A stretch of DNA of 64,000 nt, taken from NCBI RefSeq assembly GCF_002993285.1, contig NZ_CP027433.1, positions 2,108,001 to 2,172,000 of the forward strand, given 5' to 3'. Below the pieces are notes generated by a model that saw nothing but the letters and a program-made list of their open reading frames with translations, was not told the DNA's origin and did no database searches. Numbering within the stretch: position 1 is the first letter of the stretch; the number at the start of each line of letters is the position of its first letter. Of this stretch, positions 25,964-36,861 are shown piece by piece. This DNA comes from Gordonia iterans. Its GTDB lineage: Bacteria; Actinomycetota; Actinomycetes; Mycobacteriales; Mycobacteriaceae. The position numbers and the translations under genes are program-made.

Positions 25964-28003
25964 GTGTCCGGTAGATCCACGGCGACGACGGCGGTCAAAC
26001 GCCTGCTCCTCGGCCGCCCGTTCCGCAGCGACCGCATGCGCGACACGCTGCTCCCCAAGCGGATCGCGCTTCCGGTCTTCGCCTCCGACGCGATGAGCTC
26101 GGTCGCCTATGCGCCGCAGGAGATCTTCCTGATGCTCTCGGTCGCCGGGATCAGCGCCTACTCGTTCGCGCCCTGGGTGGGCTTGGCCGTTGCGGTGGTG
26201 CTGCTGGTGGTGGTCGCGGCCTACCGCCAGAACGTGTACGCCTATCCCTCCGGCGGCGGCGACTACGAGGTGGCGACGGTCAATCTCGGTCCCAACGCCG
26301 GCGTGACGGTGGGGGCCGCGCTCCTGGTCGACTACGTCCTGACCGTGGCGGTCTCGGTGACGGCGGCCGCGGAGAACATCGGTTCGGCGGTGCCCTTTGT
26401 GCACGACCACAAACTGGTCTTCTGTCTGGTGGGCATCGGTCTGGTGGCGGCGGTGAACCTGCGGGGCGTGCGCGAGTCGGGCTTCCTGATGGCGATCCCG
26501 ACGTACGCCTTCGTCCTCGGCGTGTTCGTGATGCTCACCTGGGGCTTCGCGCAGATCTTGGTGCTCGGTCGCGACCTGCAGGCGGAGACGGCCGCCTACG
26601 AGCTGGTGGCCGAGCAGTCCGACCTCACCATGCTCGCGCTGGTGTTCCTGGTGGCCCGCTCGTTCTCGTCGGGGTGCGCGGCGCTGACCGGGGTGGAGGC
26701 CATCAGCAACGGGGTGCCGGCGTTCCAGAAGCCGAAGTCCCGCAACGCCGCCCGCACGCTGGTGATGCTGGGGGCCATCGCGGTGGTCCTGCTGATGGGC
26801 ATCGTCGTGCTCGCCCAGCGGCTGCACGCCAAGTACGTGATCGACCCGGGTGCGGAGCTGACCGGCCTGCCCGCCGGTTACCAGCAGAAGTCGATCCTGG
26901 CGCAGCTCGCCGAGACCGTCTTCAGCGGCTTCCCGGCCGGCTTCTACTTCGTGACCGTGGTGACCGCGCTCATCCTGCTGCTGGCGGCCAACACCGCCTT
27001 CAACGGTTTCCCGGTGCTCGGTTCTGTGCTGGCCCAGGACCGCTACCTGCCCCGGCAGTTGCACACGCGGGGCGATCGGCTCGCCTTCAGCAACGGCATC
27101 GTGTTCCTGGCGGTCGCGGCGATGGCCTTCGTCGTCGCGTTCGACGCCGAGATCACCGCCCTGATCCAGCTGTACATCGTCGGGGTGTTCGTCTCCTTCA
27201 CCCTCGGCCAGACGGGCATGATGCGGCATTGGACCCGCCTGCTGCGGACCGAGACCGACCCGGACGCGCGTTCCCGGATGCAGCGCGCGCGGGTGATCAG
27301 CGTCGTCGCCATGGTGATGACCGGAACGGTGCTGGTGGTGGTGCTGGTGACCAAGTTCACCTCGGGCGCCTGGATCGCGGTGGTCGCGATGGTGTTGCTG
27401 TACGGCATCATGAAGCTGATCCACCGCCACTACCGCCTGGTGCAGCGCGAGCTCGCGCTGGCCGCCGAGTCAGATGACGGCCTGCTGCCGAGCCGCACCC
27501 ACTCGATCGTGCTCGTGTCGTCGTTGCTGCTGCCGACTCTGCGAGCACTGCGGTACGCGCGTGCGACCCGGCCGGACGTCCTGGAGGCCGTGACGGTGAA
27601 CGTCGACGAAAGAGCCACTCGGACTCTGGTCGCCAACTGGGAGGACAGCGACATCGACATCCCCCTCAAGGTGATCGCCTCGCCCTACCGCGATGTGACC
27701 CGGCCGGTCATCAATTACGTCCGGCGGATGCGCCGGGAGTCGCCACGCGATGTGGTCACCGTGTTCATCCCGGAGTACGTCGTCGGTCACTGGTGGGAAC
27801 AGATCCTGCACAATCAGTCGGCCCTGCGCCTGAAGACCCGGCTGCTCTTCGAACCGGGCGTCATGGTCACCTCGGTGCCGTGGCAACTCGACTCGTCGCG
27901 GCAGGCCTCCCAGCGGAGCGAGGCCGACTTCACCGCGCCGGGCGACACCCGACGCGGGTTCGGGGGCGCCGGCCGCAACGACGACCGGGGCGTCGGGCGA
28001 TGA
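25964..28003 (+). CDS. KimA-type potassium importer (APC/KUP superfamily)
   Basis: The 679-residue protein has 12 predicted membrane spans followed by a cytosolic C-terminal domain (about residues 490-679). From memory of the B. subtilis KimA sequence, several segments match closely: VKRLLLGRPF, FASDAMSSVAYAPQEI, YAYPSGGGDYEV, LLVDYVLTVAVSVTAAAENI, FSSGCAALTGVEAISNGVPAF and GDRLAFSNGIVFL. KimA is a proton-coupled K+ importer inhibited by c-di-AMP. The M. tuberculosis counterpart is annotated only as a permease (Rv2690c). The neighbouring RCK proteins strengthen the K+ assignment. The stop overlaps the next start (ATGA). Confidence 0.82.
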   Translation: MSGRSTATTAVKRLLLGRPFRSDRMRDTLLPKRIALPVFASDAMSSVAYAPQEIFLMLSVAGISAYSFAPWVGLAVAVVLLVVVAAYRQNVYAYPSGGGDYEVATVNLGPNAGVTVGAALLVDYVLTVAVSVTAAAENIGSAVPFVHDHKLVFCLVGIGLVAAVNLRGVRESGFLMAIPTYAFVLGVFVMLTWGFAQILVLGRDLQAETAAYELVAEQSDLTMLALVFLVARSFSSGCAALTGVEAISNGVPAFQKPKSRNAARTLVMLGAIAVVLLMGIVVLAQRLHAKYVIDPGAELTGLPAGYQQKSILAQLAETVFSGFPAGFYFVTVVTALILLLAANTAFNGFPVLGSVLAQDRYLPRQLHTRGDRLAFSNGIVFLAVAAMAFVVAFDAEITALIQLYIVGVFVSFTLGQTGMMRHWTRLLRTETDPDARSRMQRARVISVVAMVMTGTVLVVVLVTKFTSGAWIAVVAMVLLYGIMKLIHRHYRLVQRELALAAESDDGLLPSRTHSIVLVSSLLLPTLRALRYARATRPDVLEAVTVNVDERATRTLVANWEDSDIDIPLKVIASPYRDVTRPVINYVRRMRRESPRDVVTVFIPEYVVGHWWEQILHNQSALRLKTRLLFEPGVMVTSVPWQLDSSRQASQRSEADFTAPGDTRRGFGGAGRNDDRGVGR

Positions 28004-29274
28004 CGGCCGCGGAACTGACGGTCACCGGTTTCGCCAACGGGGGTGCGGGCGTCGCCCGCGACGACGACGGCCGGGTGGTCTTCGTCCGCGGGGCGCTGCC
28101 CGGCGAACGGGTCTCGGTGTCCTACGACGATCGGCGCGCCGCCTTCGCCAAGGCCCACGTGACAGCGGTCCTGCAACCCTCTGTGCACCGCGTCGCCCCG
28201 TTGTGTCCGGCGGCGGCGGCCGGTGCCGGGTGCTGCGACCTCTCGTATGCCGAACCCGGCTACGCGGCGCGGCTGCGTACCGCGGCGCTGGAGGACGTGC
28301 TACGGCGGATCGGCCGCCTGACACCCGGTGACGCCGGTGTGCCCGAGGCTCCTGCGGTGGCCGAGCTGGATCCGGACCCGGCCGGCTGGCGGGTGCGGAC
28401 CCGGCCCGCCGTGGGCGCCGACGGCGCGATCGGGCTGCGCGTGCGCGGCTCGGCCGAGCTGGTCACCGCGGCGTGCATCGGTCCCGCACCGGCCCTGTTC
28501 GATGGACTGGACCGGCTCGCGCCGACCCCGGGCGCCGAACTCGTGCTGGCACAGGGGACCGACGGCGGCCGGCACGTCGCCGAGCTCGCCCCGGTGCCGG
28601 GTAACCGGCGCGGAGCGAGCGGGCGCCGTGCGGCTCAGAGCGCTCGTGGCCGCCGGTCCGCGCCGCGACGGTCGCGCCTGCTCGACGGCGACGAGCTGGT
28701 GACCCAGGAGGTCGGAGGACACCTCTGGCGGGTGCCGGTCACCGGCTTCTGGCAGGCCCACCGGTGCGCACCGCACGCCTATGCGCAGACCGTGCGGGAC
28801 TTCGTCGCCCGCGCTGATCCGTCGTCGCGCCCGTTGCGCATCTGGGACCTCTACGGCGGTGCCGGGGTACTCGGGGCAGCACTGCTCGACGGGGCCGCGG
28901 CCGGGGGGCCGGCGGTCGAGTCGATCGAACTGGTGGAGACCGATCCGGGCGCGCTGGCGGCCGCCGAACGCGCGTTGACCGGCGAGCCGGTCCGGCGGCA
29001 CCGCGGCGACACCGGCGCCGTCGTGCCCGGTCTGCCGGCGCCCGACGTGGTGATCGCTGATCCTCCGCGCGCCGGCGCCGGCGCCGCGGTGATCGAGGCG
29101 GTCACGGCGGCCCGGCCCCGGGCGGTCGTGCATGTCGGATGCGATGCCGCGGCCTTCGCCCGGGATCTGCGCGACTACGTCGACCGCGGCTACCGGATGC
29201 TCGACTGGCGTGCGTTCGACGCCTTCCCGCTGACGCACCATGTGGAGGCGATCGCGCTTCTGGTGAGTCCGTAG
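28000..29274 (+). CDS. TRAM-domain class I RNA (uracil-5-)-methyltransferase
   Basis: The 424-residue protein corresponds to Rv2689c in the RlmD/TrmA/RumA group. The N-terminal TRAM domain is residues 1-55. Cys residues in [16 protein letters not shown] and AACIGPAP may hold the family's Fe-S cluster, though the first spacing is unusual. The SAM site is [16 protein letters not shown]. The substrate loop is [12 protein letters not shown], and the nucleophile is in [16 protein letters not shown] 30-residue basic insert (about 205-230) precedes the catalytic domain. Whether it acts on tRNA or rRNA is not clear. Confidence 0.85.
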   Translation: MTAAELTVTGFANGGAGVARDDDGRVVFVRGALPGERVSVSYDDRRAAFAKAHVTAVLQPSVHRVAPLCPAAAAGAGCCDLSYAEPGYAARLRTAALEDVLRRIGRLTPGDAGVPEAPAVAELDPDPAGWRVRTRPAVGADGAIGLRVRGSAELVTAACIGPAPALFDGLDRLAPTPGAELVLAQGTDGGRHVAELAPVPGNRRGASGRRAAQSARGRRSAPRRSRLLDGDELVTQEVGGHLWRVPVTGFWQAHRCAPHAYAQTVRDFVARADPSSRPLRIWDLYGGAGVLGAALLDGAAAGGPAVESIELVETDPGALAAAERALTGEPVRRHRGDTGAVVPGLPAPDVVIADPPRAGAGAAVIEAVTAARPRAVVHVGCDAAAFARDLRDYVDRGYRMLDWRAFDAFPLTHHVEAIALLVSP

Positions 29275-29277
29275 ACT
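29272..29277 (+). promoter_or_regulatory. -10 box (TAGACT) for dxs
   Basis: TAGACT overlaps the stop codon of the methyltransferase gene and would give a leader of about 58 bases ahead of dxs, consistent with the clear GAGGAGAG ribosome site before the ATG. Confidence 0.4.
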
Positions 29278-29342
29278 GTCCTTCATCAGCGCCGAAGCCC
29301 CGGCGCTTGTGCGAGGCGGCCGCGGGCGGCGAGGAGAGACGA

Positions 29343-31220
29343 ATGAGCGTGCTCGACAGGGTGGATTCACCGGCGGACCTGCGGGGACTCAGTGAGGCCG
29401 AGATGGCGGAGCTGGCCGCGGAGATCCGTCGCTTCCTGATCGAGAAGGTCGCCGCGACCGGCGGCCACCTCGGACCTAATCTCGGTGTGGTGGAGCTGAC
29501 GCTGGCGCTGCACCGGGTCTTCGATTCGCCGAGCGACCCGATCCTGTTCGACACCGGGCACCAGTGCTACGTGCACAAGATCGTGACCGGGCGCAAGGAC
29601 CGCTTCGACACGCTGCGGCAGCGCGACGGGCTGACGGGCTACCAGGACCGGCACGAGAGCCCGCACGACTGGATCGAGTCCTCGCACGCGTCGGCCGCGC
29701 TCTCCAACGCCGACGGTCTGGCCAAGGCCTTCGAGCTGACCGGACAGGACCGTACGGTGGTCGCCGTGGTCGGCGACGGGGCGCTCACCGGAGGCATGTG
29801 CTGGGAGGCGCTGAACAACATCGCCGACGGCCACCGTCCGGTGGTGATCGTGGTGAACGACAACGGCCGCTCGTACGCACCGACCATCGGCGGCCTGGCC
29901 CGGCACCTGTCCGGACTGCGACTGCAGCCCGGGTACGAGAAGTTCCTGGCCGGGGGCCGGAAAGTGCTGCAGAACACGCCGGTACTCGGAGATGCGGCCT
30001 ATGCGGTGCTCCACGGACTCAAGAGCGGGGTCAAGGACCTGGTCGCTCCGCAGGCGATGTTCTCCGATCTGGGCATCAAGTACGTCGGCCCGGTCGACGG
30101 TCACGACCTGGAGTCACTGGAAGAGGCGTTCGCCCAGGCGAAGTCCTTCGGAGGCCCGGTGATCGTGCACACCGTCACGCGCAAGGGCATGGGCTACGCA
30201 CCCGCCGAGAACGACGTCGCCGAGCAGATGCACGCCACCGGCAAGATGGATCCGGCGACGGGGGTGGCGCACGGCTCGGCTGCGCCGGACTGGACCTCGG
30301 TGTTCTCCGAGGAACTGGTCAAGCAGGGCGCGGCCCGTCCCGAGGTGGTGGCTCTCACCGCGGCCATGCCGGGACCGACGGGACTCCGTGCGTTCGGCGA
30401 GGAGTATCCGGACCGGATGTTCGACGTCGGAATCGCCGAACAGCACGGGATGACCTCGGCGGCCGGGCTCGCCCTGGGCGGCCTGCACCCGGTGCTGGCG
30501 ATCTATTCGACCTTCCTCAACCGGGCCTTCGACCAGCTGCTGATGGACGTGGCGCTGCTGAATCTGCCGGTGACCCTGGTGCTCGACCGCGCCGGCATCA
30601 CCGGGCCGGACGGCCCCAGCCACCACGGCATGTGGGACCTGTCGCTGATGTCCATCGTTCCCGGCATGCGGGTCGCCGCGCCGCGCGACGCCGGGCGGCT
30701 CCGCGAGCTGCTCGACGAGGCGCTCTCGGTCAATGACGGACCGACCGCGCTGCGATTCTCGAAAGGCGCAGTGCCGCAGGATATTCCGGCCCTGCAACGG
30801 CTGGACGACGGTGGCGACGTGCTGTTCCGGCCCGAGACGGGCGACGACGCCGACGTGCTCATCGTCGTGATCGGGGCCTTCGCGCAGCTCGGCGTCGAGG
30901 TGGCGCGGGACCTCGCCGGTCAGGGGATCGGCGCAACCGTCGTCGATCCGCGCTGGGTGCTTCCCGTAGGCTCGTCGCTCGTCGCGCTGGCCGGTGATCA
31001 CCGGCTGGTGGTGACGTTGGAGGACGGCGGCGTGCACGGCGGCGTCGGTGCGGCCGTGCACGAGGCGCTCTCATCGGTCGCGGTGGACGTCCCGGTGCGT
31101 CAGCTGGGCATTCCGCAGGAGTTCGTCACTCATGCCACGCGCGACGAACTGCTCGCCGACTTCGGTCTGACCAGTGCGGACCTGGTCAAGCGGATCGCCG
31201 CGGACCCGACGCTCGGCTGA
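29343..31220 (+). CDS. dxs: 1-deoxy-D-xylulose-5-phosphate synthase
   Basis: This 625-residue thiamine-diphosphate enzyme makes DXP from pyruvate and glyceraldehyde 3-phosphate, the first step of the MEP isoprenoid pathway. Visible are the N-terminal [14 protein letters not shown], the TPP/Mg2+ motif [17 protein letters not shown]...NDN, and the central [18 protein letters not shown] with the catalytic Glu. The transketolase C-terminal domain follows. In this group it supplies decaprenyl phosphate for the wall and menaquinone. Its last 35 bases overlap the convergent RNase D-like gene. Confidence 0.96.
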   Translation: MSVLDRVDSPADLRGLSEAEMAELAAEIRRFLIEKVAATGGHLGPNLGVVELTLALHRVFDSPSDPILFDTGHQCYVHKIVTGRKDRFDTLRQRDGLTGYQDRHESPHDWIESSHASAALSNADGLAKAFELTGQDRTVVAVVGDGALTGGMCWEALNNIADGHRPVVIVVNDNGRSYAPTIGGLARHLSGLRLQPGYEKFLAGGRKVLQNTPVLGDAAYAVLHGLKSGVKDLVAPQAMFSDLGIKYVGPVDGHDLESLEEAFAQAKSFGGPVIVHTVTRKGMGYAPAENDVAEQMHATGKMDPATGVAHGSAAPDWTSVFSEELVKQGAARPEVVALTAAMPGPTGLRAFGEEYPDRMFDVGIAEQHGMTSAAGLALGGLHPVLAIYSTFLNRAFDQLLMDVALLNLPVTLVLDRAGITGPDGPSHHGMWDLSLMSIVPGMRVAAPRDAGRLRELLDEALSVNDGPTALRFSKGAVPQDIPALQRLDDGGDVLFRPETGDDADVLIVVIGAFAQLGVEVARDLAGQGIGATVVDPRWVLPVGSSLVALAGDHRLVVTLEDGGVHGGVGAAVHEALSSVAVDVPVRQLGIPQEFVTHATRDELLADFGLTSADLVKRIAADPTLG

Positions 31221-32454
31221 GGCCCTCGGCGATCACCGGGCCGGTGATCTCGGTCTGCCACGGCCGTGCACCACGGCTCCGGAGCCAATCCTCTACATCG
31301 GCGACGGAAGTGTGATCGATTCCCTCCCAGCACAGTTCGCGCACCAGGTCGGGAGCGAGCAAGACCTCGGGGGTCAGCCCGAGGCCTTCGGCGCATTCCT
31401 TGACCGCAGGCCGGACCTCGTGAATCCGGCGCGCAGCGGCGGGATTCCGCTGCTCCCACCGGTTGATCGGCGGCGGTCCGGAGGACTGTTGCTTACGGGG
31501 CGGCAGATCACGGTCGTCGAGTTCCAGTGCGCGCGTGACGGCCGACAGCCACGTCCGGGCCTGGCGGCGCTGCCGGGGTCCGCCGAACACCGGTAGGCGG
31601 GTCAGGGCCGCCTCGGTGGTCGGCGCCGCGGTGGCCGCGGTGATGATCGCCGAATCGGGCAGAACCCGGCCGGGGGCGACGTCCCGCCGGGCGGCGACCT
31701 CCTCGCGTGCGGTCCACAGTTCGCGGACGATCGCGAGCTGCCGCGGCGTGCGCAGCGTGTGCAGGTTCGACGTCCGTCGCCAGCGATCGGCGCGCGGCGG
31801 GTTAGGCGGGCGGTGCAGCACGTAGTCGAACTCCTGGAGCGCCCACTCCAGCCGGTCGGCGTCGGTCAGGGCCTGGTGCATCGCGTGGCGCAGTTCCACC
31901 AGAACCTCGACGTCGAGCGCGGCATAGTTGAGCCACTCGTCGGGGAGCGGTCGGTGCGACCAGTCGGCGGCGCCGTGGCCCTTCACCAGCCCGAGGTGCA
32001 GGAAGTGGGCGACCATCGCGGCGAGGTTCACCTTCGGCAGGCCGAGCAGTCGGCCGGCCACCGCGGTGTCGAAAAGGCGTGCGCCGCGGAAACCGAGCTC
32101 TCGGAGACAGGGCAGATCGTCCTCGGCCGAGTGCAGGATCCACTCGGGGCCGTCGAGGGCATCGATCACCTCGGATAGGGCCTCCGGGTGCTCGATCGGG
32201 TCGATCAGAAAGCTGCCGGAGCCGTTGCGGCGCAACTGAATCAGGTAGGCACGTTGAGAGTAGCGATAGCCGGAGGCGCGTTCGGTGTCGAGCGCGACGG
32301 GGCCTGAACCCTCGGTGAGGGCCTGCGCGGCGTCGCCGAACTCGACCGGACTGCTGAGAACGGGCGGGACGCCGTCGGCCGGCGCGAGCAACGGGGTGAC
32401 CTCGTCGGCGCCGTCGTCCGCCGCCGCCGCCTCGTCCGGCCGGTCGGCGGTCAT
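31186..32454 (-). CDS. RNase D-like 3'-5' exonuclease with HRDC domain
   Basis: The 422-residue protein has a DEDD exonuclease fold. The Asp-Glu pair is in [22 protein letters not shown], the next Asp in [17 protein letters not shown], and the last in [15 protein letters not shown]. An HRDC domain follows around [21 protein letters not shown]. It is the Rv2681 counterpart, probably trimming structured RNAs. Its ATG overlaps the stop of the DUF3000 gene by 4 bases, so the two are coupled, while the 3' end overlaps dxs tail to tail. Confidence 0.88.
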   Translation of the reverse strand: MTADRPDEAAAADDGADEVTPLLAPADGVPPVLSSPVEFGDAAQALTEGSGPVALDTERASGYRYSQRAYLIQLRRNGSGSFLIDPIEHPEALSEVIDALDGPEWILHSAEDDLPCLRELGFRGARLFDTAVAGRLLGLPKVNLAAMVAHFLHLGLVKGHGAADWSHRPLPDEWLNYAALDVEVLVELRHAMHQALTDADRLEWALQEFDYVLHRPPNPPRADRWRRTSNLHTLRTPRQLAIVRELWTAREEVAARRDVAPGRVLPDSAIITAATAAPTTEAALTRLPVFGGPRQRRQARTWLSAVTRALELDDRDLPPRKQQSSGPPPINRWEQRNPAAARRIHEVRPAVKECAEGLGLTPEVLLAPDLVRELCWEGIDHTSVADVEDWLRSRGARPWQTEITGPVIAEGLSRASGPRRSA

Positions 32455-33098
32455 GTCGTGGCCGGACGGCCGAGGGCGGCCACTCCGGCCGGCGGCAGGC
32501 CGGCGACGCTGGCGAGGACTTCGCAGAACGCCTCGAGATGCCCGGTGAGCGAGCTGCTGCTCGACGTCCACGAGGCGCGCAGTTCCAGCTGATGGGCCCG
32601 TGGCGGACCGGCGATGTCGCCGTAGCGGACGGAGGTGGTCGCGGTGACGGTGCCGCCCAGGGCCAGCACGGCGGGCACGTCGGTCCCCAGCGGCGGCAGA
32701 GATTCCGTGCTGCCCCGCGGGATCCCCAGGGCTTCGGTGAGCCATTCCCAGGCGACCTCCGGCAGCAGCGGATCACCGGCCAGATCGGCCTCGACCTCGG
32801 CTTGGATGAAGGCGACCAGACGGAAGGTGCCGTTCCACGCGTCGTGGCCCGCGGGGTCGTACAGCAGCACCAGTCGGCCGAAGGCACTGCCGGCCGACTC
32901 CGCGGGTACCAGCGCGGGATCGTCGACGTCGGGCGGGGACACCTCCACCCCGAGCGCGTAGCTGTACGGCGCGAGACGCTGCGGCGGGCGGATCGAGCCC
33001 ACCTCGAGTTCCGGCCGCACGACGGCGGCGTGCAGGGATTGCACCGCCTCGGTGAAGTCGGCGGGCTCGGTATGTGCTCCTGTTGTCACACGCGTCAC
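32451..33098 (-). CDS. DUF3000 family protein
   Basis: This 215-residue conserved actinobacterial protein (Rv2680-type) carries the family patterns [23 protein letters not shown] and [28 protein letters not shown]. No catalytic motif is evident and function is unknown. It is translated with the RNase D-like gene (ATGA overlap), so a role in RNA metabolism is possible by association. The start may be the GTG at 33098 or one three codons later. Confidence 0.85.
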   Translation of the reverse strand: MTRVTTGAHTEPADFTEAVQSLHAAVVRPELEVGSIRPPQRLAPYSYALGVEVSPPDVDDPALVPAESAGSAFGRLVLLYDPAGHDAWNGTFRLVAFIQAEVEADLAGDPLLPEVAWEWLTEALGIPRGSTESLPPLGTDVPAVLALGGTVTATTSVRYGDIAGPPRAHQLELRASWTSSSSSLTGHLEAFCEVLASVAGLPPAGVAALGRPATT

Positions 33099-33206
33099 AG
33101 TAAACTCTCAGTCTCCGTTCGTGCCGGAGGCGCGCCGCGCAGATCCGCCGGCCGGACCGGGCTCGCGTTTCGGGTCCGCGGGCGCCCTCATGGCACAGTG
33201 GAACCC

Positions 33207-34268
33207 ATGACCCAGGTGAACCGACGCCGCAACAACGACCGGATGCCGCTGATCGCGGCGGCCACCGGGAAGACCCCGTCCCGGCGGCCGGTGTGGTTCA
33301 TGCGACAAGCGGGCCGGTCGCTGCCCGAGTACCGGGCGATCCGCGCCAACCGCGGCATGCTGGAGTCGTGCTTCGACCCGGCACTCGTGTGCGAGATCAC
33401 CATGCAGCCGGTGCGGCGCCACGACACCGACGGCGCGATCCTGTTCTCCGACATCGTCGTTCCGTTGAAGGCGGCCGGGATCGATCTGGACATCGTCGCC
33501 GGAACGGGACCGGTGATCGCCGATCCGGTGCGCACCGCCGCCGACGTGGCGGCACTGCCGAGGCTCGAGCGGGGCGAGGTCGGGGCGATCACCGCGGCGA
33601 TCGGTCTCATCCTCGACGAACTGCCTGACACCACCGCGCTCATCGGCTTCGCCGGTGCGCCGTTCACGTTGGCGTCGTACCTGATCGAGGGCGGTCCGAG
33701 CCGCACGTACCAGCGGACCAAGACGATGATGCTCGCCGAGCCGGCGCTCTGGCACGAGCTGATGGGCGCCCTGACCGACATCACCATCGGCTTTCTGCAC
33801 GCCCAGCTGGACGCCGGCGTCGACGCGGTGCAACTGTTCGACTCATGGGCCGGTGCCCTGTCGGCGGCGACCTACGAGACTTACGTCGCGCCGCACTCGG
33901 CGCGGGTGATGGCCGAGGTGGCCGGGTACGGCGTGCCGCGGATCCACTTCGGCGTCGGCACCGGCGAGCTGTTGGCGGCCATGACCGAGGTCGGCGCGGA
34001 CGTGATCGGTGTCGACTGGCGGGTGCCGTTGGACGTCGCGGCCGAACGCGTGGGTTACGGTGTCGCGATCCAGGGCAATCTGGACCCGACCGTGCTGATG
34101 GCGGGTCACGCGGTGATCGAGCGTGAACTGGCCCGCATCATCCGCGAGGGCGAGCGGGCCGTCGATGCCGGTGCGCTCGGGCACATCCTGAACCTCGGTC
34201 ACGGCGTCCTGCCCGACACCGATCCCGAGGCCATCACGCGGGCGGTCGAGCTGATCCACACGCTGTGA
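33207..34268 (+). CDS. hemE: Uroporphyrinogen decarboxylase
   Basis: The 353-residue enzyme removes four carboxyl groups from uroporphyrinogen III to give coproporphyrinogen III. Family signatures are plain: [19 protein letters not shown] near the N-terminus, the catalytic Asp region [34 protein letters not shown], and [11 protein letters not shown] followed by IQGNLDP. The start ATG at 33207 follows a CACAGT -10-like hexamer by 7 bases. It overlaps the next haem gene by 4 bases (GTGA), defining an operon. Confidence 0.95.
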   Translation: MTQVNRRRNNDRMPLIAAATGKTPSRRPVWFMRQAGRSLPEYRAIRANRGMLESCFDPALVCEITMQPVRRHDTDGAILFSDIVVPLKAAGIDLDIVAGTGPVIADPVRTAADVAALPRLERGEVGAITAAIGLILDELPDTTALIGFAGAPFTLASYLIEGGPSRTYQRTKTMMLAEPALWHELMGALTDITIGFLHAQLDAGVDAVQLFDSWAGALSAATYETYVAPHSARVMAEVAGYGVPRIHFGVGTGELLAAMTEVGADVIGVDWRVPLDVAAERVGYGVAIQGNLDPTVLMAGHAVIERELARIIREGERAVDAGALGHILNLGHGVLPDTDPEAITRAVELIHTL

Positions 34269-35635
34269 GGACGCGGGTCGCCGTCGTCGGCGGGGGAGTC
34301 TCGGGGCTCACGGCCGCGTATGCGTTGCGCCGGGAGCTCGGTGACGACGCGGTCATCGACGTCTACGAGCAGGACGAGCGTCCCGGCGGCCTGCTCCGCA
34401 CCCGTCCGGTGGGAGCGACGCCGATGGACCTGGGTGCCGAGGCGTTCATCGTGCGCCGGCCGGAGGCGCTCGGTCTGGTGACCGAGCTGGGGCTGGCCGG
34501 CCAAGTGGTGTCGCCCGGTCCGCGGCGCCCGGCGATCTGGTCCGGGGGAGCGCTGCATCGATTGCCCGCGCCTGCGGTGATGGGCATACCCGGCGATTCG
34601 GCGGTCCTCGGCGGTCTGATCGACGACGAGACGCGGGCCCGGATCGACGACGAACCGCACCGCCCGCTGGACTGGACCCCGGGGAAGCCGGTGTCGGTGG
34701 GCGCGCTGGTGCGCGAGCGTTTCGGCTCGCTCACGGTGAGCCGCAGCGTGGACCCGATGCTCGGCGGCGTCTACTCGGCCGTGGCCGACGACCTCGGCGT
34801 GGCCGACGCGGTTCCCGCTCTGGCACAGGCGCTCGACGACGGAGCGGGTTCGCTGACCGCTGCGGTGCAGTCGTTGAGCAGTGCGTCGGCGGCGGTGAAC
34901 GGTCCGGTGTTCGGGGCCCTGCGGGGCGGCTACCAGGCACTCGTCGACGCGCTCCTCGACGCAGGTGCGCCCCGTGTCGTGGCCGGTTCTCCCGTGCGAG
35001 CGGTCGACGGCGGGCCGGGCGGATTCGCGCTCGACTACGAGGGCCGGTCGGCCGAGTACGACGGCGTGGTGATCGCGGTGCCGCCGTGGCGGGCCGAGGG
35101 GCTGCTCGCCGCGGTGGCGCCGGAGGCGGCCGGGTTGCTCGCTCAGGTGATGCCGGCCGGCTCCGCGGTGGTCGGCTGCGTGCTGGCGCCCGGCAGCGTG
35201 CTGCCGGAGCACTCGGGGATCCTGGTCGCCACCGATGCCGGGATGCGGAGCAAAGCAGTGACGTTCTCGTCACAGAAGTGGCCGCACCTGACGGAGTCCG
35301 GGCCGCCGGTGCTGCGGGTCTCGTTCGGACGGCTCGGTGAGCCGGTCCCCGCCGACGACCGCACCCTCCTCGACTGGGCGGCGCGCGACCTCGGGCTGTA
35401 CTTCGAAGCGGCAGGCGTCGCGTCTGCGGTGATCAAGGACGCCGTGGTGCAGCGCTGGCCCGAGGGGCTCCCGCAGTATGCGCCCGGGCACCTGGCCGCC
35501 ATGCGCGCGGCTCAGCGCGGTCTCCCCGCGGGTGTCGCCCTCGCCGGCGCGGCGTTCGGCGGTGTCGGCGTTCCCGCGTGCATCGCCTCGGCACGCCGTG
35601 CCGCGGTACGGGTCGTCGAGCATCTGACGCGCTAG
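34265..35635 (+). CDS. hemY: Coproporphyrinogen III oxidase, HemY/CgoX type
   Basis: This 456-residue FAD protein has the N-terminal dinucleotide fold [21 protein letters not shown] and the GG doublet [11 protein letters not shown], with the C-terminal FAD contact around [22 protein letters not shown]. Older annotation calls it protoporphyrinogen oxidase. In actinobacteria with HemQ, as here, the enzyme oxidises coproporphyrinogen III to coproporphyrin III in the coproporphyrin-dependent pathway. The GTG start overlaps the hemE stop. hemQ follows after a repeat-filled gap of about 400 bases. Confidence 0.93.
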   Translation: MRTRVAVVGGGVSGLTAAYALRRELGDDAVIDVYEQDERPGGLLRTRPVGATPMDLGAEAFIVRRPEALGLVTELGLAGQVVSPGPRRPAIWSGGALHRLPAPAVMGIPGDSAVLGGLIDDETRARIDDEPHRPLDWTPGKPVSVGALVRERFGSLTVSRSVDPMLGGVYSAVADDLGVADAVPALAQALDDGAGSLTAAVQSLSSASAAVNGPVFGALRGGYQALVDALLDAGAPRVVAGSPVRAVDGGPGGFALDYEGRSAEYDGVVIAVPPWRAEGLLAAVAPEAAGLLAQVMPAGSAVVGCVLAPGSVLPEHSGILVATDAGMRSKAVTFSSQKWPHLTESGPPVLRVSFGRLGEPVPADDRTLLDWAARDLGLYFEAAGVASAVIKDAVVQRWPEGLPQYAPGHLAAMRAAQRGLPAGVALAGAAFGGVGVPACIASARRAAVRVVEHLTR

Positions 35636-35724
35636 AGCCTCGACCGTCGTCCGTGTCGGTCGAGCAGAGTCGCGACCCCCGGCCGACCGTCCTCGTTGGT
35701 CGAGCGGAGTCGAGCCCCGCGGCC

Positions 35725-35962
35725 GTCGCTGGTTGAGCTGGGCGGCGTTGAGACCCTGGCCGCTCGGTAGTCGCTGGTTGAGCTGGGCGGCGTTGAGACC
35801 CTGGCCGCTCGGTAGTCGCTGGTTGAGCCGGGCGGAGTTGAGACCCCTGGCCGCTCGGTAGTCGCTGGTTGAGCTGGGCGGCGTTGAGACCCTGGCCGCT
35901 CGGTAGTCGCTGGTTGAGCCGGGCGGAGGAGCGCAGCGACGACGGCCGTGTCGAAGCCAGAC
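35725..35962. repeat. 45-bp tandem repeats ending in a full dispersed-repeat copy
   Basis: The gap between hemY and hemQ (35636-36041) is filled by direct repeats starting at 35725, 35770, 35815, 35861 and 35906. Each opens GTCGCTGGTTGAGC, with period 45 (46 once). The last unit differs: it runs GGTTGAGCCGGGCGGAGGAG to GTGTCGAAGCC at about 35962, which looks like a full-length element of which the others are shortened copies. Two worn copies precede at 35650-35720. Related sequence lies inside the helicase gene at 53349-53575. Confidence 0.9.
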
Positions 35963-36041
35963 TGTCCGGATTCCTGCACCCGGTCCGGTGTGGCGGGACT
36001 GTGAGGCAGGCCTCGCGGACCGGGGTGGCACTATGAGAGTC

Positions 36042-36737
36042 ATGGCTCGCTTGGATTACGACGAACTCAACGCCACCGTCCGCTACCTGATGTTCTCGGT
36101 CTTCAAGATCCGGGCCGGGGAACTGCCGCAGGACCGCTCCGCGGCGATCGCCGACCTGGAGGAGTTCGTCGCCGGACTCGAGGCCAAGGGCGTCGTGGTC
36201 CGCGGGATCTACGACGTCGCCGGCATGCGCGGCGATGCGGACTTCATGTTCTGGTGGCACGCCGAGACCATCGAGCAGTTGCAGGACGCGTACTCGTCGT
36301 TCCGCCGCACCACCGTCCTGGGCACGCTCAGCGATCCGGTGTGGAGCGCGTCCGCGCTGCATCGGCCGGCGGAGTTCAACAAGAGCCACATTCCCGCGTT
36401 CCTGGCCGGTGAGGACCCCGGCGCCTACGTGTGCGTGTATCCGTTCGTGCGGTCGTACGAGTGGTACCTGCTGCCCGACGACGAACGTCGCAAGATGCTC
36501 GCCGATCACGGCAAGGCGGCGCGCGGCTACAAGGACGTCCGCGCCAACACCGTGCCGGCGTTCGCCCTCGGCGACTACGAGTGGCTGCTGGCCTTCGAGG
36601 CCCCCGAGCTGCACCGGATCGTCGACCTGATGCGCGACCTGCGCGCCACCGAGGCTCGCTACCACGTGCGCGTCGAGATCCCCTTCTTCACCGGCCCGCG
36701 CGTGACCCCGGAGGCGCTCGTCACCGCCCTGCCGTGA
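36042..36737 (+). CDS. hemQ: Coproheme decarboxylase HemQ/ChdC
   Basis: This 231-residue protein of the chlorite-dismutase fold performs the last step of the coproporphyrin-dependent pathway, oxidising two propionates of coproheme to vinyl groups. Residues equivalent to those of the actinobacterial enzyme are in place: catalytic Tyr133 in VCVYPFVRS, proximal haem His156 in [10 protein letters not shown], and distal His116 in NKSHIPAF. The ATG at 36042 gives [10 protein letters not shown], as in M. tuberculosis, and sits 7 bases after a CACTAT hexamer. An upstream ATG at 36033 is also in frame. Confidence 0.95.
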   Translation: MARLDYDELNATVRYLMFSVFKIRAGELPQDRSAAIADLEEFVAGLEAKGVVVRGIYDVAGMRGDADFMFWWHAETIEQLQDAYSSFRRTTVLGTLSDPVWSASALHRPAEFNKSHIPAFLAGEDPGAYVCVYPFVRSYEWYLLPDDERRKMLADHGKAARGYKDVRANTVPAFALGDYEWLLAFEAPELHRIVDLMRDLRATEARYHVRVEIPFFTGPRVTPEALVTALP

Positions 36738-36861
36738 TCGGCGGTTCGGGCCGCTGAACATACCGCGGATCGGCGCGGTCACGACTGTGCGTTCCGCGGA
36801 TTCGCTCGCGGAGCGCGCCGATGCGCGGAACCGACGTGCGGGGCGCGCCGTCGCGGGCCGC

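Noticed and set aside
35725-35962. CRISPR array between hemY and hemQ
   Set aside because: The units are simple tandem copies with no variable spacers.
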